Shown here piece by piece: positions 10,301 to 18,979 of a stretch of 64,000 bases of DNA (position 1 is its first letter; every line of letters starts with the position of its first letter). The stretch lies in NCBI RefSeq assembly GCF_004118265.1, contig NZ_SDHW01000006.1, positions 62,001 to 126,000 on the forward strand, in the 5' to 3' direction. A program made the translations under genes and the position numbers. This DNA comes from Lacibacter luteus. Its GTDB lineage: Bacteria > Bacteroidota > Bacteroidia > Chitinophagales > Chitinophagaceae. The notes beneath the pieces were generated by a model that was given only the letters and a program-made list of their open reading frames with translations, was not told where the DNA came from and did no database searches.

Positions 10301-10389
10301 ATGTATTCAATCCCTTTCTTACGCAGCAATTCGTAATTACTGCTATCGGCCAGCGCAGGATTTTTTTGTATGGAGATGCTTTGTTGCAT
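7354..10389 (-). CDS. Baseplate wedge-type protein (Afp12-like)
   Basis: The 1011-aa product starts with a conserved motif around residues 38-66 ('WTDYNIHDPGITILELLS', 'DLGYRT') that is typical of large baseplate components in Afp-like systems. The remainder has mixed alpha/beta character and a Cys-containing segment near residue 880 ('CIPDNCEACGEDD'). It lies 24 bp after the baseplate J-like gene and 12 bp before the 1485-aa gene. The likely role is to build the baseplate wedge that holds the sheath and tube and opens on contact. The assignment rests on the N-terminal motif and gene order, as most of the sequence is divergent. Confidence 0.72.
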   Translation of the reverse strand: MQQSISIQKNPALADSSNYELLRKKGIEYIEQLSSSIWTDYNIHDPGITILELLSYAVTDLGYRTNLDMKDLLAEPEEKFPKQNPLRQGFYTAREILTVNPWTNADYRKLLIDINGIKNAWLKCKECACNDLLIYAKCSTSSLQYQPTEHPIIIKGFYDVLVEFETDDTAGDLNSGKVKYNFSFAVADGISTAMIEMRLPAWQLIDANKTLYKDLLNPNSEIDAVTVQFISGNKNDNTDIPADQMASVLRRPVYTTVDVTYKPDKTQAATLTITFADVPTTIWFRSDSDRKQIKLDAIKQSITDSSTSGLFAKYLALIHKAEAVMQETEQSLHAHRNLSEDYCSINAIAVEDFGICADMEVDPAVDIEAVLAEAYYRIDQYFSPDIKFYSLKELMDAGVPVDEIFDGPKLNNGFINNDQLASTNLKQFIYTSDIINLLMDIEGVKSIKNFVLTKFDAEGNLITNAEWVMEVSYNHQPRLYLEASKILVFKNGLPFLPDKLELSDTLQVIKGEHAQPKYSIIENDLPVPTGTFYALGDYQPLQYSLPLTYGAGYDGLPKTATAERKAQAKQLKAYLLFYEQLLVNYLEQLKNVQELFAIDPSVTATYFTRVLTSADINTVEADLYNGLTDSKLQTLAETQEEFFDRRNRFLNHLLARFAENFNEYALMLYTYSSSKAIADDKLIKDKIGFLKAFPFMSANRGKAFNYKDPAHVCNAENVSGLQVRIQRLLGLDAFGNQFELYEESDTDAVLYERRWRLRDADGKIQLSSSTKYFDEDLAVAEAKAFAEIAEVKKYIADETRWQIKKVNKWVINLTDPTGEIIATRKQVFSKKADAEVVVKELLAFGKQLLLADKVFVVEHLLLRPRNVPSAKFPAGDPLLSICIPDNCEACGEDDPYSFRLTVVLSGETGIANSGIEFRRFAEQTIRMEVPAHLAVKICWVSNEQLEKFETVYCAWLAELAKPEPDAVQLHNKLTALLAVFEQLKNVYPEARLHDCVDGDDSNRVFLDNTII

Positions 10390-10413
10390 GCTGTTCTTCT
10401 TTTTCAGTTGCGG

Positions 10414-13400
10414 TTAGCTTTGATTGTTCAACGCTTCGATGTATGCACATTCTGCCGGTTCGGTAATAGAGCTTACGGGTATTTCTTCTATTACATGTTT
10501 TGAAGCGGCAACAGACACAAGAATACTTTTACCTGTTGATGCAATAATTTCATCGTTATCTGCTTTTACCAATACATTGTTTGCATCGTAATGCGCCATT
10601 TCAACATCGGTTATAAAATCTACATAAGGCCGCTCTTCAATAAAATTGATGAGTACTGACTTATATACTTTACCGCCAAAATCCAACTCGCCTGCACCAT
10701 AAGCCCAGGGCGATAAAAACGAAGTGATCTCTTCCCGTAGTTTGTTGGAATAAATCGTAAAGTCGTCGTAACCTTTTGCCAGCCGCAGTTTGAATTTGAG
10801 TTGCACTTCTTCAAAATCAGGATTTACTACATGCAGTTGCACATGACAGGAAATGCGTTTGCGTAAGAACGCATCTATCTGCAGCAATACATCCTGGTTG
10901 GTATATGGCCGCAACGGATTAATATCATTGCGATGCTGTACATCAGGAATAGTAATGATAGTTACATGACCCGGTAACACTTCATTAAATTCTGCATCCA
11001 CACTTTTGGTATGGTTTAAACATTTTACTTTATGAATCAACGGAAAGGCTTCAAGTATCAGATGTTCATAATCCCAGATAGTAATTGCTCTTGCCTTATG
11101 CCGAAGCCGTTCGCTTACACGTATATAAAAACTTTCGCTGCCTTCGAGTGCTCTTCCCCCAAAAGAAGAATAGGGCTGCGTAAGTTTTTTAACCGCAGCA
11201 ACAGGCGTTTTTAATTTGCTGATGGTTGATGCCGCCAGTGCCGTATTGAGGAAATCATCAGCATTGTCTTTATCCCTGAACGTTACAACAGCGGCCTGTG
11301 CATCTACCGACAATAATTTACAAACTGCATCGCTTTTTTCTGCAACAGCTGCTTTGATCCATAAGTAATCTGCAGACATTAAGCTGTTAGCTGTTGTAGC
11401 ATCGGCAGGAATAATAAAACTGATGATGCCACTTTGCAGCAATTGTAATGTTGCATCGCTTACCTGCTGTTTTGTAAATGCTTTCCATTGGTTATTACTC
11501 AGGTAACTCCAATGCAAATGTTCAACAGGTTTGGTAATTTTTGGATTGGCTGTGCCATCCATTACCTGGAACAATACATTTACCGATTGCTGTGCGCCTA
11601 ATTTTTCAAACCCGATATAAAATTCGCCTTCATGCAAAACAGGTTTCGATGTTTCATCGGTATGGCGAAACTGCGGTAACAGGTAATGAAATAACTGTTT
11701 GCTTTGAACGTTGTGCTGCTCTGCATCGCCAAAAGGATACAGGTGAAAGAAGCTGATTTGCTTAGCTGAATAATCTGTTTCGTTGCTGCTGTTTAAATCA
11801 ACCACATCGCTGTATGCAGCATAGCTGATGTGCATGGATTGAATGATGGGCGTATAAGGTTCAACAGGGGCATTGCCAGATGCTGTTCCATTTGCTTTTG
11901 CAATTAAATAGTCGGCCATTGAAACAATGAACTGTTTATGACCAAACCCTGCATTCAATGTAAAGCGCATAAAGCCCTGTACTGAATCGGCAGCATAATT
12001 TGTATAAGCTGTTGCATAATCACTCACTGCTTCCTGCGGTATCTGTATGGCAGAAGAAAAGATCTGCACATCGGAAGCATTGCCATTGAACAGATCAACA
12101 GCTGATTCTTTTTTTATCCATTCGCCGCTTTGCAATAAACTAAACCGTGTACTGGGATAATCTTCGTCGGAAGTCCAGCCTGCATCAAAATCAATATCTC
12201 CCGCAAGGAAACCCGAAATACCACCCCATTCGATATTGAGTTTAACGCTTGCATTTTTCTTGGTAAATAATTCTTTGTTACCGATCACCAATGTGGCATC
12301 GGTTCGTGGTTGTGCACCAAAAGGCATAAATGGTTTCGATGCATCAACAGGACCTGCATCGGTACTTATGAGTAACTGTTTTAACCCTTTCTGGTTAAAT
12401 GCAGAGGTGCCCATGCCTACTTCCACTGCTATCTCCACTTTGTTTATCTCCACATCACGCAGAGCAGTGTATTGGTAAGCGCTTGCTTCATCGTTTACCA
12501 ATACAATTTTTAATACAGGCAGTTGAACATTTAATGTACCGCCGTGCAGTGCTGCATTGTAATTACTTATTGGCGGTTCCGATCCATTCAACGTAAACGA
12601 AATTTCTGTACAGGCCTTTGTACCGTTCTCCATTTTATTTGCTGCAGCAACAGTAATAACTGATGCAACTTTATACCAGCCTTTTTCTGTTGTAAGCAAA
12701 CAGGAATATTGCTTGCCCGTTAAAGCATTGTTGTCACTTGTATCTAACCGCAACATGATCTTGCGTTCGCCTTCCTGCAAATAGAGATAATGACTGGCAA
12801 CAGCAAAACCAATTTCTGCCAAAGGCATCTGGACATCGGTTACTTTACCTTCTACATACAAACGATTTGCAATTGGATGCCATTCTTTATTGGTTGATGT
12901 AAGTTCTGCTCCGTTTCCATCTGCAGAATTAATAACCGGTGCAGCAAACAAACGTCCACTGTTTGTAACAGTTACCGCAGGATTACTTTCACTCGCATGA
13001 TCATCTTCTGCCTTACCAAGATAAACCGAACGAAGCGATACAACTTTTGCTTTGTTGAATGTCTCCTCGTCATCAAGTGCATATAACACTTCTTTCCCTT
13101 CACTATCCTTTCCTGCTTTGAACAAGGTATCGTTTGCAAGTATAAATTCATCAACAGGTTTGGCCAACTCTGCAATTACATGCGCACTGTTGGGCAATGC
13201 AGCTTTTGGTTTTAACTGCAGAATTTCTTTATAGTACAGATCAAGATGTCGCCATGTAATGGTATTAAGATCGTTTTGTGCAAAACGGAACAAACGCAGA
13301 AAGGCAAGGAACAAAGCATAATGCGGCGCATGTGTATTTCTGTTCTCGAGGCTCAGCAATAATTCCTTCTCACTATCCTTTACCAGCTTGCTGTATTGCA

Positions 13401-14241
13401 TAAGGTATTGATCGAATACCGAACTGAACAGATTGTGATTAGCTGCATGATTCATTTTCATGTACTGCCGCCATTGCGCCTGTGTATAATCGGTTGTGGC
13501 AATGTAAAGATTGTCGAAATAAAGATCGAGTGCTGCATTACCAAAAATGGTTGCATCGGCAGTTATGGAAGCATAATAAGCAGCCCATGTTGTAAACGGA
13601 GCTGCAGGTGCTTTTGGCTGCATCCACCACAACTCACTCAGGCCATTACCATCGGTAATTAATTTTACATCTTTTACATTCTTTCCCATTACCTGCCAAT
13701 TGCTGAGGTTACCTGCTAAAAGGTAACCTGCTGCATCGGCAGCTTTGTAATAACGCAGTAAACGTTGCAGTGCCGGTGCAAGCAGGTTACGTATGTTGTT
13801 TTCAATGGATGATTTTAGTGCAACATCATCGGGTAACTGCCGGTAATAAATATCCAATGCTTCACTAAAACTTACAATTGCACAAAACAATTCGTTGAGT
13901 TTGCGTTCCGCTTTTGGTAACAGTTCTGCATGATCATCATCTTTCAAAAAATCGAAACGATCTTTGATGCTTCTTCTGTATGCATCTGTATCCTGTAAAG
14001 CAATGGTGCCAAGCACAGCCGATACATCGCTGCTGAAGAAAGGCGTCCAGTCGCCTTCTACAGTATCGCTCAATCCATAATATTGCAGGTATTGTGCAAA
14101 CTCTTTTGCAAATACAATCCAGGCAGCAAAACTGTTTTCATCCACGTTTACATAACCATTGGTCATGCCGGGAAGCAAACGATCGGCTCTTGAAATACCG
14201 TTCCGTTGCAGAGGATTTTTTTGGTCTTTGCAGCCGCTCAT
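10414..14241 (-). CDS. Baseplate J-like protein (Afp11/gp6 type)
   Basis: This is a 1275-aa protein. Its C-terminal quarter has baseplate J/gp47 features: 'RLRHKARAITIWDYEHLILE', 'VKCLNHTK', 'GHVTIITIPD', 'NPLRPYT', and near the end 'WAYGAGELDFGGKVYKS'. This family forms the wedge arms of T4-like and P2-like baseplates. The N-terminal 1000 residues are a large extension that I cannot subdivide. The stop lies 24 bp from the next gene, and the start is 2 bp after the gp25 stop, so the two are probably translationally coupled. Homology is clear for the C-terminus only. Confidence 0.85.
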   Translation of the reverse strand: MSGCKDQKNPLQRNGISRADRLLPGMTNGYVNVDENSFAAWIVFAKEFAQYLQYYGLSDTVEGDWTPFFSSDVSAVLGTIALQDTDAYRRSIKDRFDFLKDDDHAELLPKAERKLNELFCAIVSFSEALDIYYRQLPDDVALKSSIENNIRNLLAPALQRLLRYYKAADAAGYLLAGNLSNWQVMGKNVKDVKLITDGNGLSELWWMQPKAPAAPFTTWAAYYASITADATIFGNAALDLYFDNLYIATTDYTQAQWRQYMKMNHAANHNLFSSVFDQYLMQYSKLVKDSEKELLLSLENRNTHAPHYALFLAFLRLFRFAQNDLNTITWRHLDLYYKEILQLKPKAALPNSAHVIAELAKPVDEFILANDTLFKAGKDSEGKEVLYALDDEETFNKAKVVSLRSVYLGKAEDDHASESNPAVTVTNSGRLFAAPVINSADGNGAELTSTNKEWHPIANRLYVEGKVTDVQMPLAEIGFAVASHYLYLQEGERKIMLRLDTSDNNALTGKQYSCLLTTEKGWYKVASVITVAAANKMENGTKACTEISFTLNGSEPPISNYNAALHGGTLNVQLPVLKIVLVNDEASAYQYTALRDVEINKVEIAVEVGMGTSAFNQKGLKQLLISTDAGPVDASKPFMPFGAQPRTDATLVIGNKELFTKKNASVKLNIEWGGISGFLAGDIDFDAGWTSDEDYPSTRFSLLQSGEWIKKESAVDLFNGNASDVQIFSSAIQIPQEAVSDYATAYTNYAADSVQGFMRFTLNAGFGHKQFIVSMADYLIAKANGTASGNAPVEPYTPIIQSMHISYAAYSDVVDLNSSNETDYSAKQISFFHLYPFGDAEQHNVQSKQLFHYLLPQFRHTDETSKPVLHEGEFYIGFEKLGAQQSVNVLFQVMDGTANPKITKPVEHLHWSYLSNNQWKAFTKQQVSDATLQLLQSGIISFIIPADATTANSLMSADYLWIKAAVAEKSDAVCKLLSVDAQAAVVTFRDKDNADDFLNTALAASTISKLKTPVAAVKKLTQPYSSFGGRALEGSESFYIRVSERLRHKARAITIWDYEHLILEAFPLIHKVKCLNHTKSVDAEFNEVLPGHVTIITIPDVQHRNDINPLRPYTNQDVLLQIDAFLRKRISCHVQLHVVNPDFEEVQLKFKLRLAKGYDDFTIYSNKLREEITSFLSPWAYGAGELDFGGKVYKSVLINFIEERPYVDFITDVEMAHYDANNVLVKADNDEIIASTGKSILVSVAASKHVIEEIPVSSITEPAECAYIEALNNQS

Positions 14242-14243
14242 AA

Positions 14244-14693
14244 TTAATTACCCAACGGATGATTACTGGTTAATAAATCAAGTTCAGTTCCTTCTTTACG
14301 GTAGAAGGGGAATACGAAATTGTAACGGGAGTTGGTAGAGGGAATAATGTATTCGATCTCCACCAGTATTTCACCTTCCAGTTCGTTTTGTGTATTCAGT
14401 TCAATCTTTGTTGCCTTAATGCGTGGTTCAAAAAACAGGATGGCCGTTTGAATACGATCGATGATGATTGTTTTTGTTCCTGTGTCGAGCGATTCAAATA
14501 AAAGATCATTCATATCGCAGCCATAACGTGGTTGCATAATGCGTTCGCCCAAACTTGTAGTAAGCAAAACCTGTAAACTCTTTTCAATGTCTTCCACTTT
14601 CTCGGTCATCTGCACTTCTTTCGATTGCAGATTAAACGTTGGTGGAAAGCTCCAGCCTCTGCCTAAAAAATTATCCTGTTGTTGAAAAGCCAT
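14244..14693 (-). CDS. gp25-like baseplate protein (Afp9-like)
   Basis: The 149-aa protein matches the GPW/gp25 family in size and in the central motif 'LLTTSLGERIMQPRYGCDMN', followed by 'RIQTAILFFEPRIK'. Proteins of this family link the baseplate wedge to the sheath initiation ring in phages, T6SS (TssE) and extracellular injection systems. It lies 6 bp downstream of the PAAR gene and 2 bp upstream of the baseplate J gene. Small size, motif and position agree. Confidence 0.92.
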   Translation of the reverse strand: MAFQQQDNFLGRGWSFPPTFNLQSKEVQMTEKVEDIEKSLQVLLTTSLGERIMQPRYGCDMNDLLFESLDTGTKTIIIDRIQTAILFFEPRIKATKIELNTQNELEGEILVEIEYIIPSTNSRYNFVFPFYRKEGTELDLLTSNHPLGN

Positions 14694-14699
14694 AATGGT

Positions 14700-14987
14700 T
14701 TAATTAATATTTACAGTTGGACATCCGGCGACTATCACCCCGCCATGTGCAGTACTGTCGCCCATACGTGCTGCAGGTTTACCGCCAATCATTACTGTTG
14801 ATGATCCCATCAAAATAGAATCCGGCGGACCTGTACAAGTACACATATCGCCTACTGTTGCTGCAGGCATACCGCCGATCATTACTGTTGGTGCGCCGGG
14901 CGGAAGTATTGGACCACCAACATGTGGCACCGTTCCGTTAACCATCGGACAAACATGCATATCGTTTACTCTTGCTGCTAATGGCAT
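14700..14987 (-). CDS. PAAR-domain spike tip protein (Afp10-like)
   Basis: The 95-aa protein is a complete, stand-alone PAAR domain. It has 'MPLAARVNDMHVCPMV' at the N-terminus, paired 'TVMIGGMPAATVGDMC' and 'TVMIGGKPAARMGDST' repeats, and metal-ligand candidates His11, Cys13, His76 and Cys84. PAAR proteins sharpen the VgrG-type spike and often carry effectors, but this one has no C-terminal extension. It is separated from the spike gene by 276 bp of repeat-like DNA, the only large gap inside the cluster. Confidence 0.95.
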   Translation of the reverse strand: MPLAARVNDMHVCPMVNGTVPHVGGPILPPGAPTVMIGGMPAATVGDMCTCTGPPDSILMGSSTVMIGGKPAARMGDSTAHGGVIVAGCPTVNIN

Positions 14988-15030
14988 GGTTTGTATTTGT
15001 GTTGTTAGCTTTTGTACTACTATATTTCAA

Positions 15031-15190
15031 TTGTTGCGTCGCACGCTTGTACGTTTTATTCAATCCTGAGCGAAGTCGAAGGACTATTCATCCTGATTGA
15101 AACTGAAGAACCCACCCCTTTCAATCGTTCTGCATGTTTAATTTCTGCTACCCCTCCACGGAGCGGATGAACATGCTCATCACTTCAATT
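15031..15190. repeat. Composite interspersed intergenic element (copy 1)
   Basis: This non-coding stretch lies between the spike and PAAR genes. It contains 'TTGCGTCGCACGCTTGT' at about 15034-15050 and the 20-mer TCCTGAGCGAAGTCGAAGGA at 15064-15083. It also has a 'CCCACCCCTTTCAAT' block at about 15111, followed by a pyrimidine-rich 'CCCCTCC...GGAG' hairpin and 'GATGAACA'. Most of these parts recur in the same order at 42200-42320, and the 20-mer recurs inside aroA. No transposase is linked. It looks like a non-autonomous repeat. Confidence 0.6.
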
Positions 15191-15202
15191 CTTATTACTA
15201 CA

Positions 15203-15232
15203 GGTGTCTGACATTTGCAACGTCCTGACACC
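15203..15232. repeat. Palindromic TGTCTGAC/GTCCTGACA element
   Basis: Arms GGTGTC and GACACC enclose an inner GAC/GTC pairing, giving a 30-nt imperfect hairpin. Closely related hairpins occur at 57503-57532 and 58385-58413. It resembles REP-type intergenic palindromes. Here it sits just downstream of the spike gene, where it could shape or end transcripts. Confidence 0.55.
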
Positions 15233-15263
15233 ACTAAACTCATCATTCATCACTCATTACTCA

Positions 15264-17015
15264 TCAATTAATATTCACCATGCTCCCCTTCACTGCTGTT
15301 GTTGCACCACTTGACAATTCTGCTCCGGCACCACCTTCTACTTTTGTTTGTGCCCCGCCTTTTACATTTACATTACTGCCGCCTTCCATTTTTACATCGT
15401 TCGCTGCCTTAATGATGATGTCCTTTATGCTTTCGATGTTGATGCCGTCTTCGTTCATCGTAATTTTATTTCCATTCAAATCTTCGAGATGAATTTTTTT
15501 TGCATCTTCATCGATCTGCACTTTATGTCCGCCCGGTGTTTCAATGTTGATGATCTTTTTTTCATCATTAAAAACCATTTTCATTTTACTTCTGCTCACA
15601 TAACCTTTTTCATGATTATCATCTTTTGCTTCAATGGGTGCAGGATGTTTGCTGCTGTTGAGCATGCCCAGTACAACGCCATGCCGTGGATCGTTGTTAA
15701 TAAAACCAACAATCACTTCATCATTGATCTCTGGTAAAAAAAACATACCCCGTTCCTTTCCTGCATCTAACGAACTTACTCTGCACCAGGCACCTTCATC
15801 ATCTTTATGAATAACCGGTATGCGTACCATAATGCGGTGCTCACCATCCGGGTCTTCTTCGAGTTTTGTTACAATACCAATCTGCAGTCCGTCAATTGCC
15901 GGTAACAATGCTGCTGCCATTGGCTGCTGTACGTTGTAGGTTTCTGCGAACCATTCGGGGTTAATGCCAAACTGAAAACTGGTTTGCCAATCACCATTTT
16001 CGTATTGCTGGCGCACAGCAGTAACAAACAACTTGCCTTCAAAGCGATCGCCTGTACCTTTTAATTCAATGATCTGTCCTGCACTTACATCTGCTGTTCC
16101 ATCAACCGTTACACTGCCACGAATTTTTGCAAGGCGATGCTTCATCATTTTTGCATTTACCCATTGCTGCAGTTCGGGCTCTTCTATTTTACCACTGTGG
16201 TACAGCATAAACGCTTCTTCGCCCAACACATTTGCCAATGCACCTGCATCAAGATTTCCTGCGGTTGGTAATGTTGGATCTTCTGCTTCTACATCATTCA
16301 GCAATTCCTGGTCGGTATAGTTCCACATGGTTCCTTTTACCGATTTGTATTGCAGACGTGCATCAATTTCTGCATCCATTTCATGCACCGTTGCACCATA
16401 CTGAATGGTAAGTGCAGGCTCTGCAGAAAAATCGGGCTTGGCAATTTTCAATTTGCCATCGTTCGCTATACAGAGCAATCCGTTTACATCTGCACGGCAC
16501 AAAACAAAATCCCAATCGGTTGAATTGTATTGTACCAACTGCTTATGATCCACTGTTGTTGCTTCTACATCCTTATCCAAACCATAACTGTCAATGAGCT
16601 CTTCCATCACATCACTATCCTTCACTTCACGGAAGTATTTACTTTTACACGCTGCAGTCATCTTCGCAACTTTATCTCTGCATTCAATTACCAGTACCGA
16701 ATTCTTTTTTCTTGTTTTGATCGAGTGCTTTACAACAACTCCTTTGAACACGGTGTCTTCGCTGCTTTGATAGCCGAGTTTCAGTTCAATTTCTTTTCCC
16801 GGTTCAAAATCGGTTTTGCTGCTTACTTCAAATGTTTGTGCAGCTGCATCACCATCTTTGATAATGATGATTGCCGACGGAATCCTGTTCACTTCTTTGT
16901 TTACAACAATCGACAATACATGCAGCGAATCCGACACTTTGGTTCCTGCTGAAAAAATACTTGCGGTTACAACGGTCTTGGGCCTGTCTGATGGTATCGT
17001 ATTTCCATTCGACAT
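15264..17015 (-). CDS. VgrG/gpV-like central spike protein (Afp8-like)
   Basis: The 583-aa protein has a gp27/gpD-like N-terminal half (about residues 1-330, with 'SLHVLSIVVNKEVNRIPSA' and 'SKYFREVKDSDVMEELIDSY'). An OB-fold region follows at about 375-460 ('MVRIPVIHKDDEGAWCRVSS', 'DEVIVGFINNDPRHGVVLGM'), then a repetitive beta-helical C-terminus ending in 'KVEGGAGAELSSGATTAVKG'. This is the architecture of VgrG and Afp8 spikes, which plug the tube and carry the PAAR tip. Its start is 2 bp after the LysM gene. No extra C-terminal effector domain is present. Confidence 0.92.
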   Translation of the reverse strand: MSNGNTIPSDRPKTVVTASIFSAGTKVSDSLHVLSIVVNKEVNRIPSAIIIIKDGDAAAQTFEVSSKTDFEPGKEIELKLGYQSSEDTVFKGVVVKHSIKTRKKNSVLVIECRDKVAKMTAACKSKYFREVKDSDVMEELIDSYGLDKDVEATTVDHKQLVQYNSTDWDFVLCRADVNGLLCIANDGKLKIAKPDFSAEPALTIQYGATVHEMDAEIDARLQYKSVKGTMWNYTDQELLNDVEAEDPTLPTAGNLDAGALANVLGEEAFMLYHSGKIEEPELQQWVNAKMMKHRLAKIRGSVTVDGTADVSAGQIIELKGTGDRFEGKLFVTAVRQQYENGDWQTSFQFGINPEWFAETYNVQQPMAAALLPAIDGLQIGIVTKLEEDPDGEHRIMVRIPVIHKDDEGAWCRVSSLDAGKERGMFFLPEINDEVIVGFINNDPRHGVVLGMLNSSKHPAPIEAKDDNHEKGYVSRSKMKMVFNDEKKIINIETPGGHKVQIDEDAKKIHLEDLNGNKITMNEDGINIESIKDIIIKAANDVKMEGGSNVNVKGGAQTKVEGGAGAELSSGATTAVKGSMVNIN

Positions 17016-17017
17016 AC

Positions 17018-17698
17018 TTACTGCACAGTTTTATCAATGGGTGGAAAAAAAATTTCGGTGCCGGGTTGCAGATTTCTGAAGTTGCTCAGTCCATTTACTT
17101 TTGCAACCTGCACATAATATTTTGAATGACCGTAAATACGATAGCACATCAGCGGAAGCGTATCGCCTTTTTTTACAGTGCGGTAATGTGTAAGATCGGG
17201 ACTGCTTCTGCGTTCTTCTGCTACACGACGTTCATCATCTTTCATTTCACGAATGGTAACCTTGCACATTGCACGGATAGGTGTGCCATTCGGATTAAAT
17301 AATTTGTAAGCGATGTTGAGTGATGAACAAACGCCTTTCACCAGATCTTTTCCCCATACAAACTTTAAATACTTAGGGCGATGAATTTCTCCATCATATC
17401 CCATCAAAAATTCTTTAAAGGCTTTTAACTCATCTGCAAGATCTGTTCTTGGCCTTCCATCAATGATGCCTGTGTTATCGAATAAAATTTCAAACGCCAG
17501 TTCTTCCGGTGGCTTTACAATAAACTTTGCCGGTGTTGCCGATGTGCCTTGCCCCTGTGCTGCCTGGAATTCCATTTTTGTTTCCAGCGAATAGTTTTCG
17601 GGATTGAGCATAACAGTAAACGGCTCTCCCGATTGCTGTTCGCATGCAGGATCGCTGTACGCAAAAATTTTCAGCTTCTCCATTTTACCTTCACTCAT
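17018..17698 (-). CDS. LysM-containing tube/baseplate adaptor (Afp7, gp53-like)
   Basis: The 226-aa protein has an N-terminal domain shared by injection-system adaptor proteins ('FTVMLNPENYSL', 'LAFEILFDNTG', 'HRPKYLKFVWG') and a C-terminal LysM-like motif at about residues 168-220 ('YRTVKKGDTLPLMCYRIYG', 'VNGLSNFRNLQPGTEIFFPP'). In T4 and Afp-like particles the gp53-type LysM protein joins the baseplate wedge to the hub; the LysM here is probably structural rather than a cell-wall binder. It is flanked by the DUF5908 gene (2 bp gap) and the spike gene (2 bp gap). Confidence 0.88.
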   Translation of the reverse strand: MSEGKMEKLKIFAYSDPACEQQSGEPFTVMLNPENYSLETKMEFQAAQGQGTSATPAKFIVKPPEELAFEILFDNTGIIDGRPRTDLADELKAFKEFLMGYDGEIHRPKYLKFVWGKDLVKGVCSSLNIAYKLFNPNGTPIRAMCKVTIREMKDDERRVAEERRSSPDLTHYRTVKKGDTLPLMCYRIYGHSKYYVQVAKVNGLSNFRNLQPGTEIFFPPIDKTVQ

Positions 17699-17700
17699 AC

Positions 17701-17877
17701 TCAGCGTTCTTTTTTATTATCGATAATGCGTAATACCTGCTCTGCTGCTTCTTTAATGAGTGTTTCTTTTTCATCGCTCTCTTTTGCAGCAGCACCACTA
17801 CCGGCCGAAGGTTTAACTTCGGCCTGGTCTTGGTTTACACTTACTTTAATAACGAGCTCCCGTATTTCAAGCGGCAT
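17701..17877 (-). CDS. Small DUF5908-family injection-system protein (Afp6 position)
   Basis: This short gene encodes 58 residues, starting 'MPLEIRELVIKVSVN' and ending in a charged helix 'EAAEQVLRIIDNKKER'. The opening motif and length fit DUF5908, a family confined to these clusters. It fills the gap between the second tube gene (3 bp away) and the LysM gene (2 bp away), the position of Afp6. Its molecular role is not known; a small chaperone or adaptor is conceivable. Confidence 0.82.
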   Translation of the reverse strand: MPLEIRELVIKVSVNQDQAEVKPSAGSGAAAKESDEKETLIKEAAEQVLRIIDNKKER

Positions 17878-17880
17878 ACA

Positions 17881-18339
17881 TCAACTTTTAACTTTGAAAT
17901 ATTTGTAAGCGAGGTCGAGTGTTTCTACAACAATGCTGTTCTCCTGTGCATTCAAATCGCTCACTGCCCATTTCTTTGGCCATGCATCCACTACTTCCCA
18001 ACGTTTAATGGCTGTATGCTTTTCGTTGAGTAACGAAACATTTACTGTAACAGGTTTAAACTCTCTTGCTTCAAATGCTTTTAAACACCACTCGATCACT
18101 TTCGAATCGGTAAGCATTCCACGCTTGAGTGAGAGATCGGCATACTTTGTACGTACAGGCAGTTTATGTTCGAAACGGTTTTCACCGCCTTCTTTAAAAC
18201 TTTCTGTATCGTACTCAATGGTTAAACCCGATACAGCCTGAAAGCGTATATCGTTATCGTTACCGATACCAACAAACTCCACTTTAAAATGAAAGCCAAC
18301 GGGAGGATAATATCCACCGGGAGAGGCAGCCATATACAT
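17881..18339 (-). CDS. Tail tube protein, gp19-like (Afp5-like)
   Basis: The 152-aa protein belongs to the phage tail tube/gp19 family. It has 'PVGFHFKVEFVG' near the start, 'FQAVSGLTIEYDTESF', 'LPVRTKYADLSLKRGML' and 'LDLAYKYFKVK' at the end. It is probably the tube-initiating subunit contacting the hub, because it lies beside the LysM and spike genes. ATG codons at 18339 and 18333 are both possible starts. Confidence 0.9.
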   Translation of the reverse strand: MYMAASPGGYYPPVGFHFKVEFVGIGNDNDIRFQAVSGLTIEYDTESFKEGGENRFEHKLPVRTKYADLSLKRGMLTDSKVIEWCLKAFEAREFKPVTVNVSLLNEKHTAIKRWEVVDAWPKKWAVSDLNAQENSIVVETLDLAYKYFKVKS

Positions 18340-18445
18340 TCATTTAAACTGTTTACAGAAAAAGTATTGCTTTATCCGTCCAACGATAACGTCGAACGAA
18401 ACACTCATCATTCTCTCCTTCGCAAAATGTTGCGGAGGGCAAGCA

Positions 18446-18874
18446 TCAATTCAGAATATTCAATCCTTCATGCGCCAGCTCCAGTGTTTCAATTGCTACT
18501 TCGTTGCCATCGCTTTTTAAATCGCTCGCCTGCACTTTAACAGGAAATGCATTTTTTGCTTTCCAGGTCATTACCGGTGCATGTGTTTCGTTTAATAAAC
18601 TGATGACGATGTCTCTGCGTTCTGAAACGGTGAGATTGATGGTGTTGATCCATTTATAAAAATCGCTGTCGCCTGCAACGGTGCCACGCTTGAAAGTGAT
18701 ATTGCTGAACTTGTGCATGCCCGGCATTTTGATCTTTGAATATTCGGGACTGCTGCCTTCACGGTATTCAATTGCTTCTACCTGCATATCTAAACCTGTT
18801 ACTTCGGTAAAGCCTATACGTACACCACCCCATTGTACCTGGAAATGAAATTTTGGAAGAGGATATGTTGCCAT
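18446..18874 (-). CDS. Major tail tube protein, gp19-like (Afp1-like)
   Basis: This 142-aa gp19-family protein has 'LPKFHFQVQWGGVRIGFTEV', 'GLDMQVEAIEYREGSSPEY', 'MPGMHKFSNITFKRGT' and a C-terminal 'VAIETLELAHEGL'. It stacks into the inner tube through which cargo is delivered. It follows the sheath gene by 105 bp and precedes the second tube gene by 106 bp; these gaps are larger than elsewhere in the cluster and may set expression levels of the abundant subunits. Confidence 0.92.
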   Translation of the reverse strand: MATYPLPKFHFQVQWGGVRIGFTEVTGLDMQVEAIEYREGSSPEYSKIKMPGMHKFSNITFKRGTVAGDSDFYKWINTINLTVSERRDIVISLLNETHAPVMTWKAKNAFPVKVQASDLKSDGNEVAIETLELAHEGLNILN

Positions 18875-18979
18875 AATTTTAGTTTGATGTTTATTATTTG
18901 ATGTTTATTGTTGACAGCTGTGTAGTTACTGCTGGCCGTTGCAATGAAGCAACCTGAAACCTAAAACCAGTAACCACTA

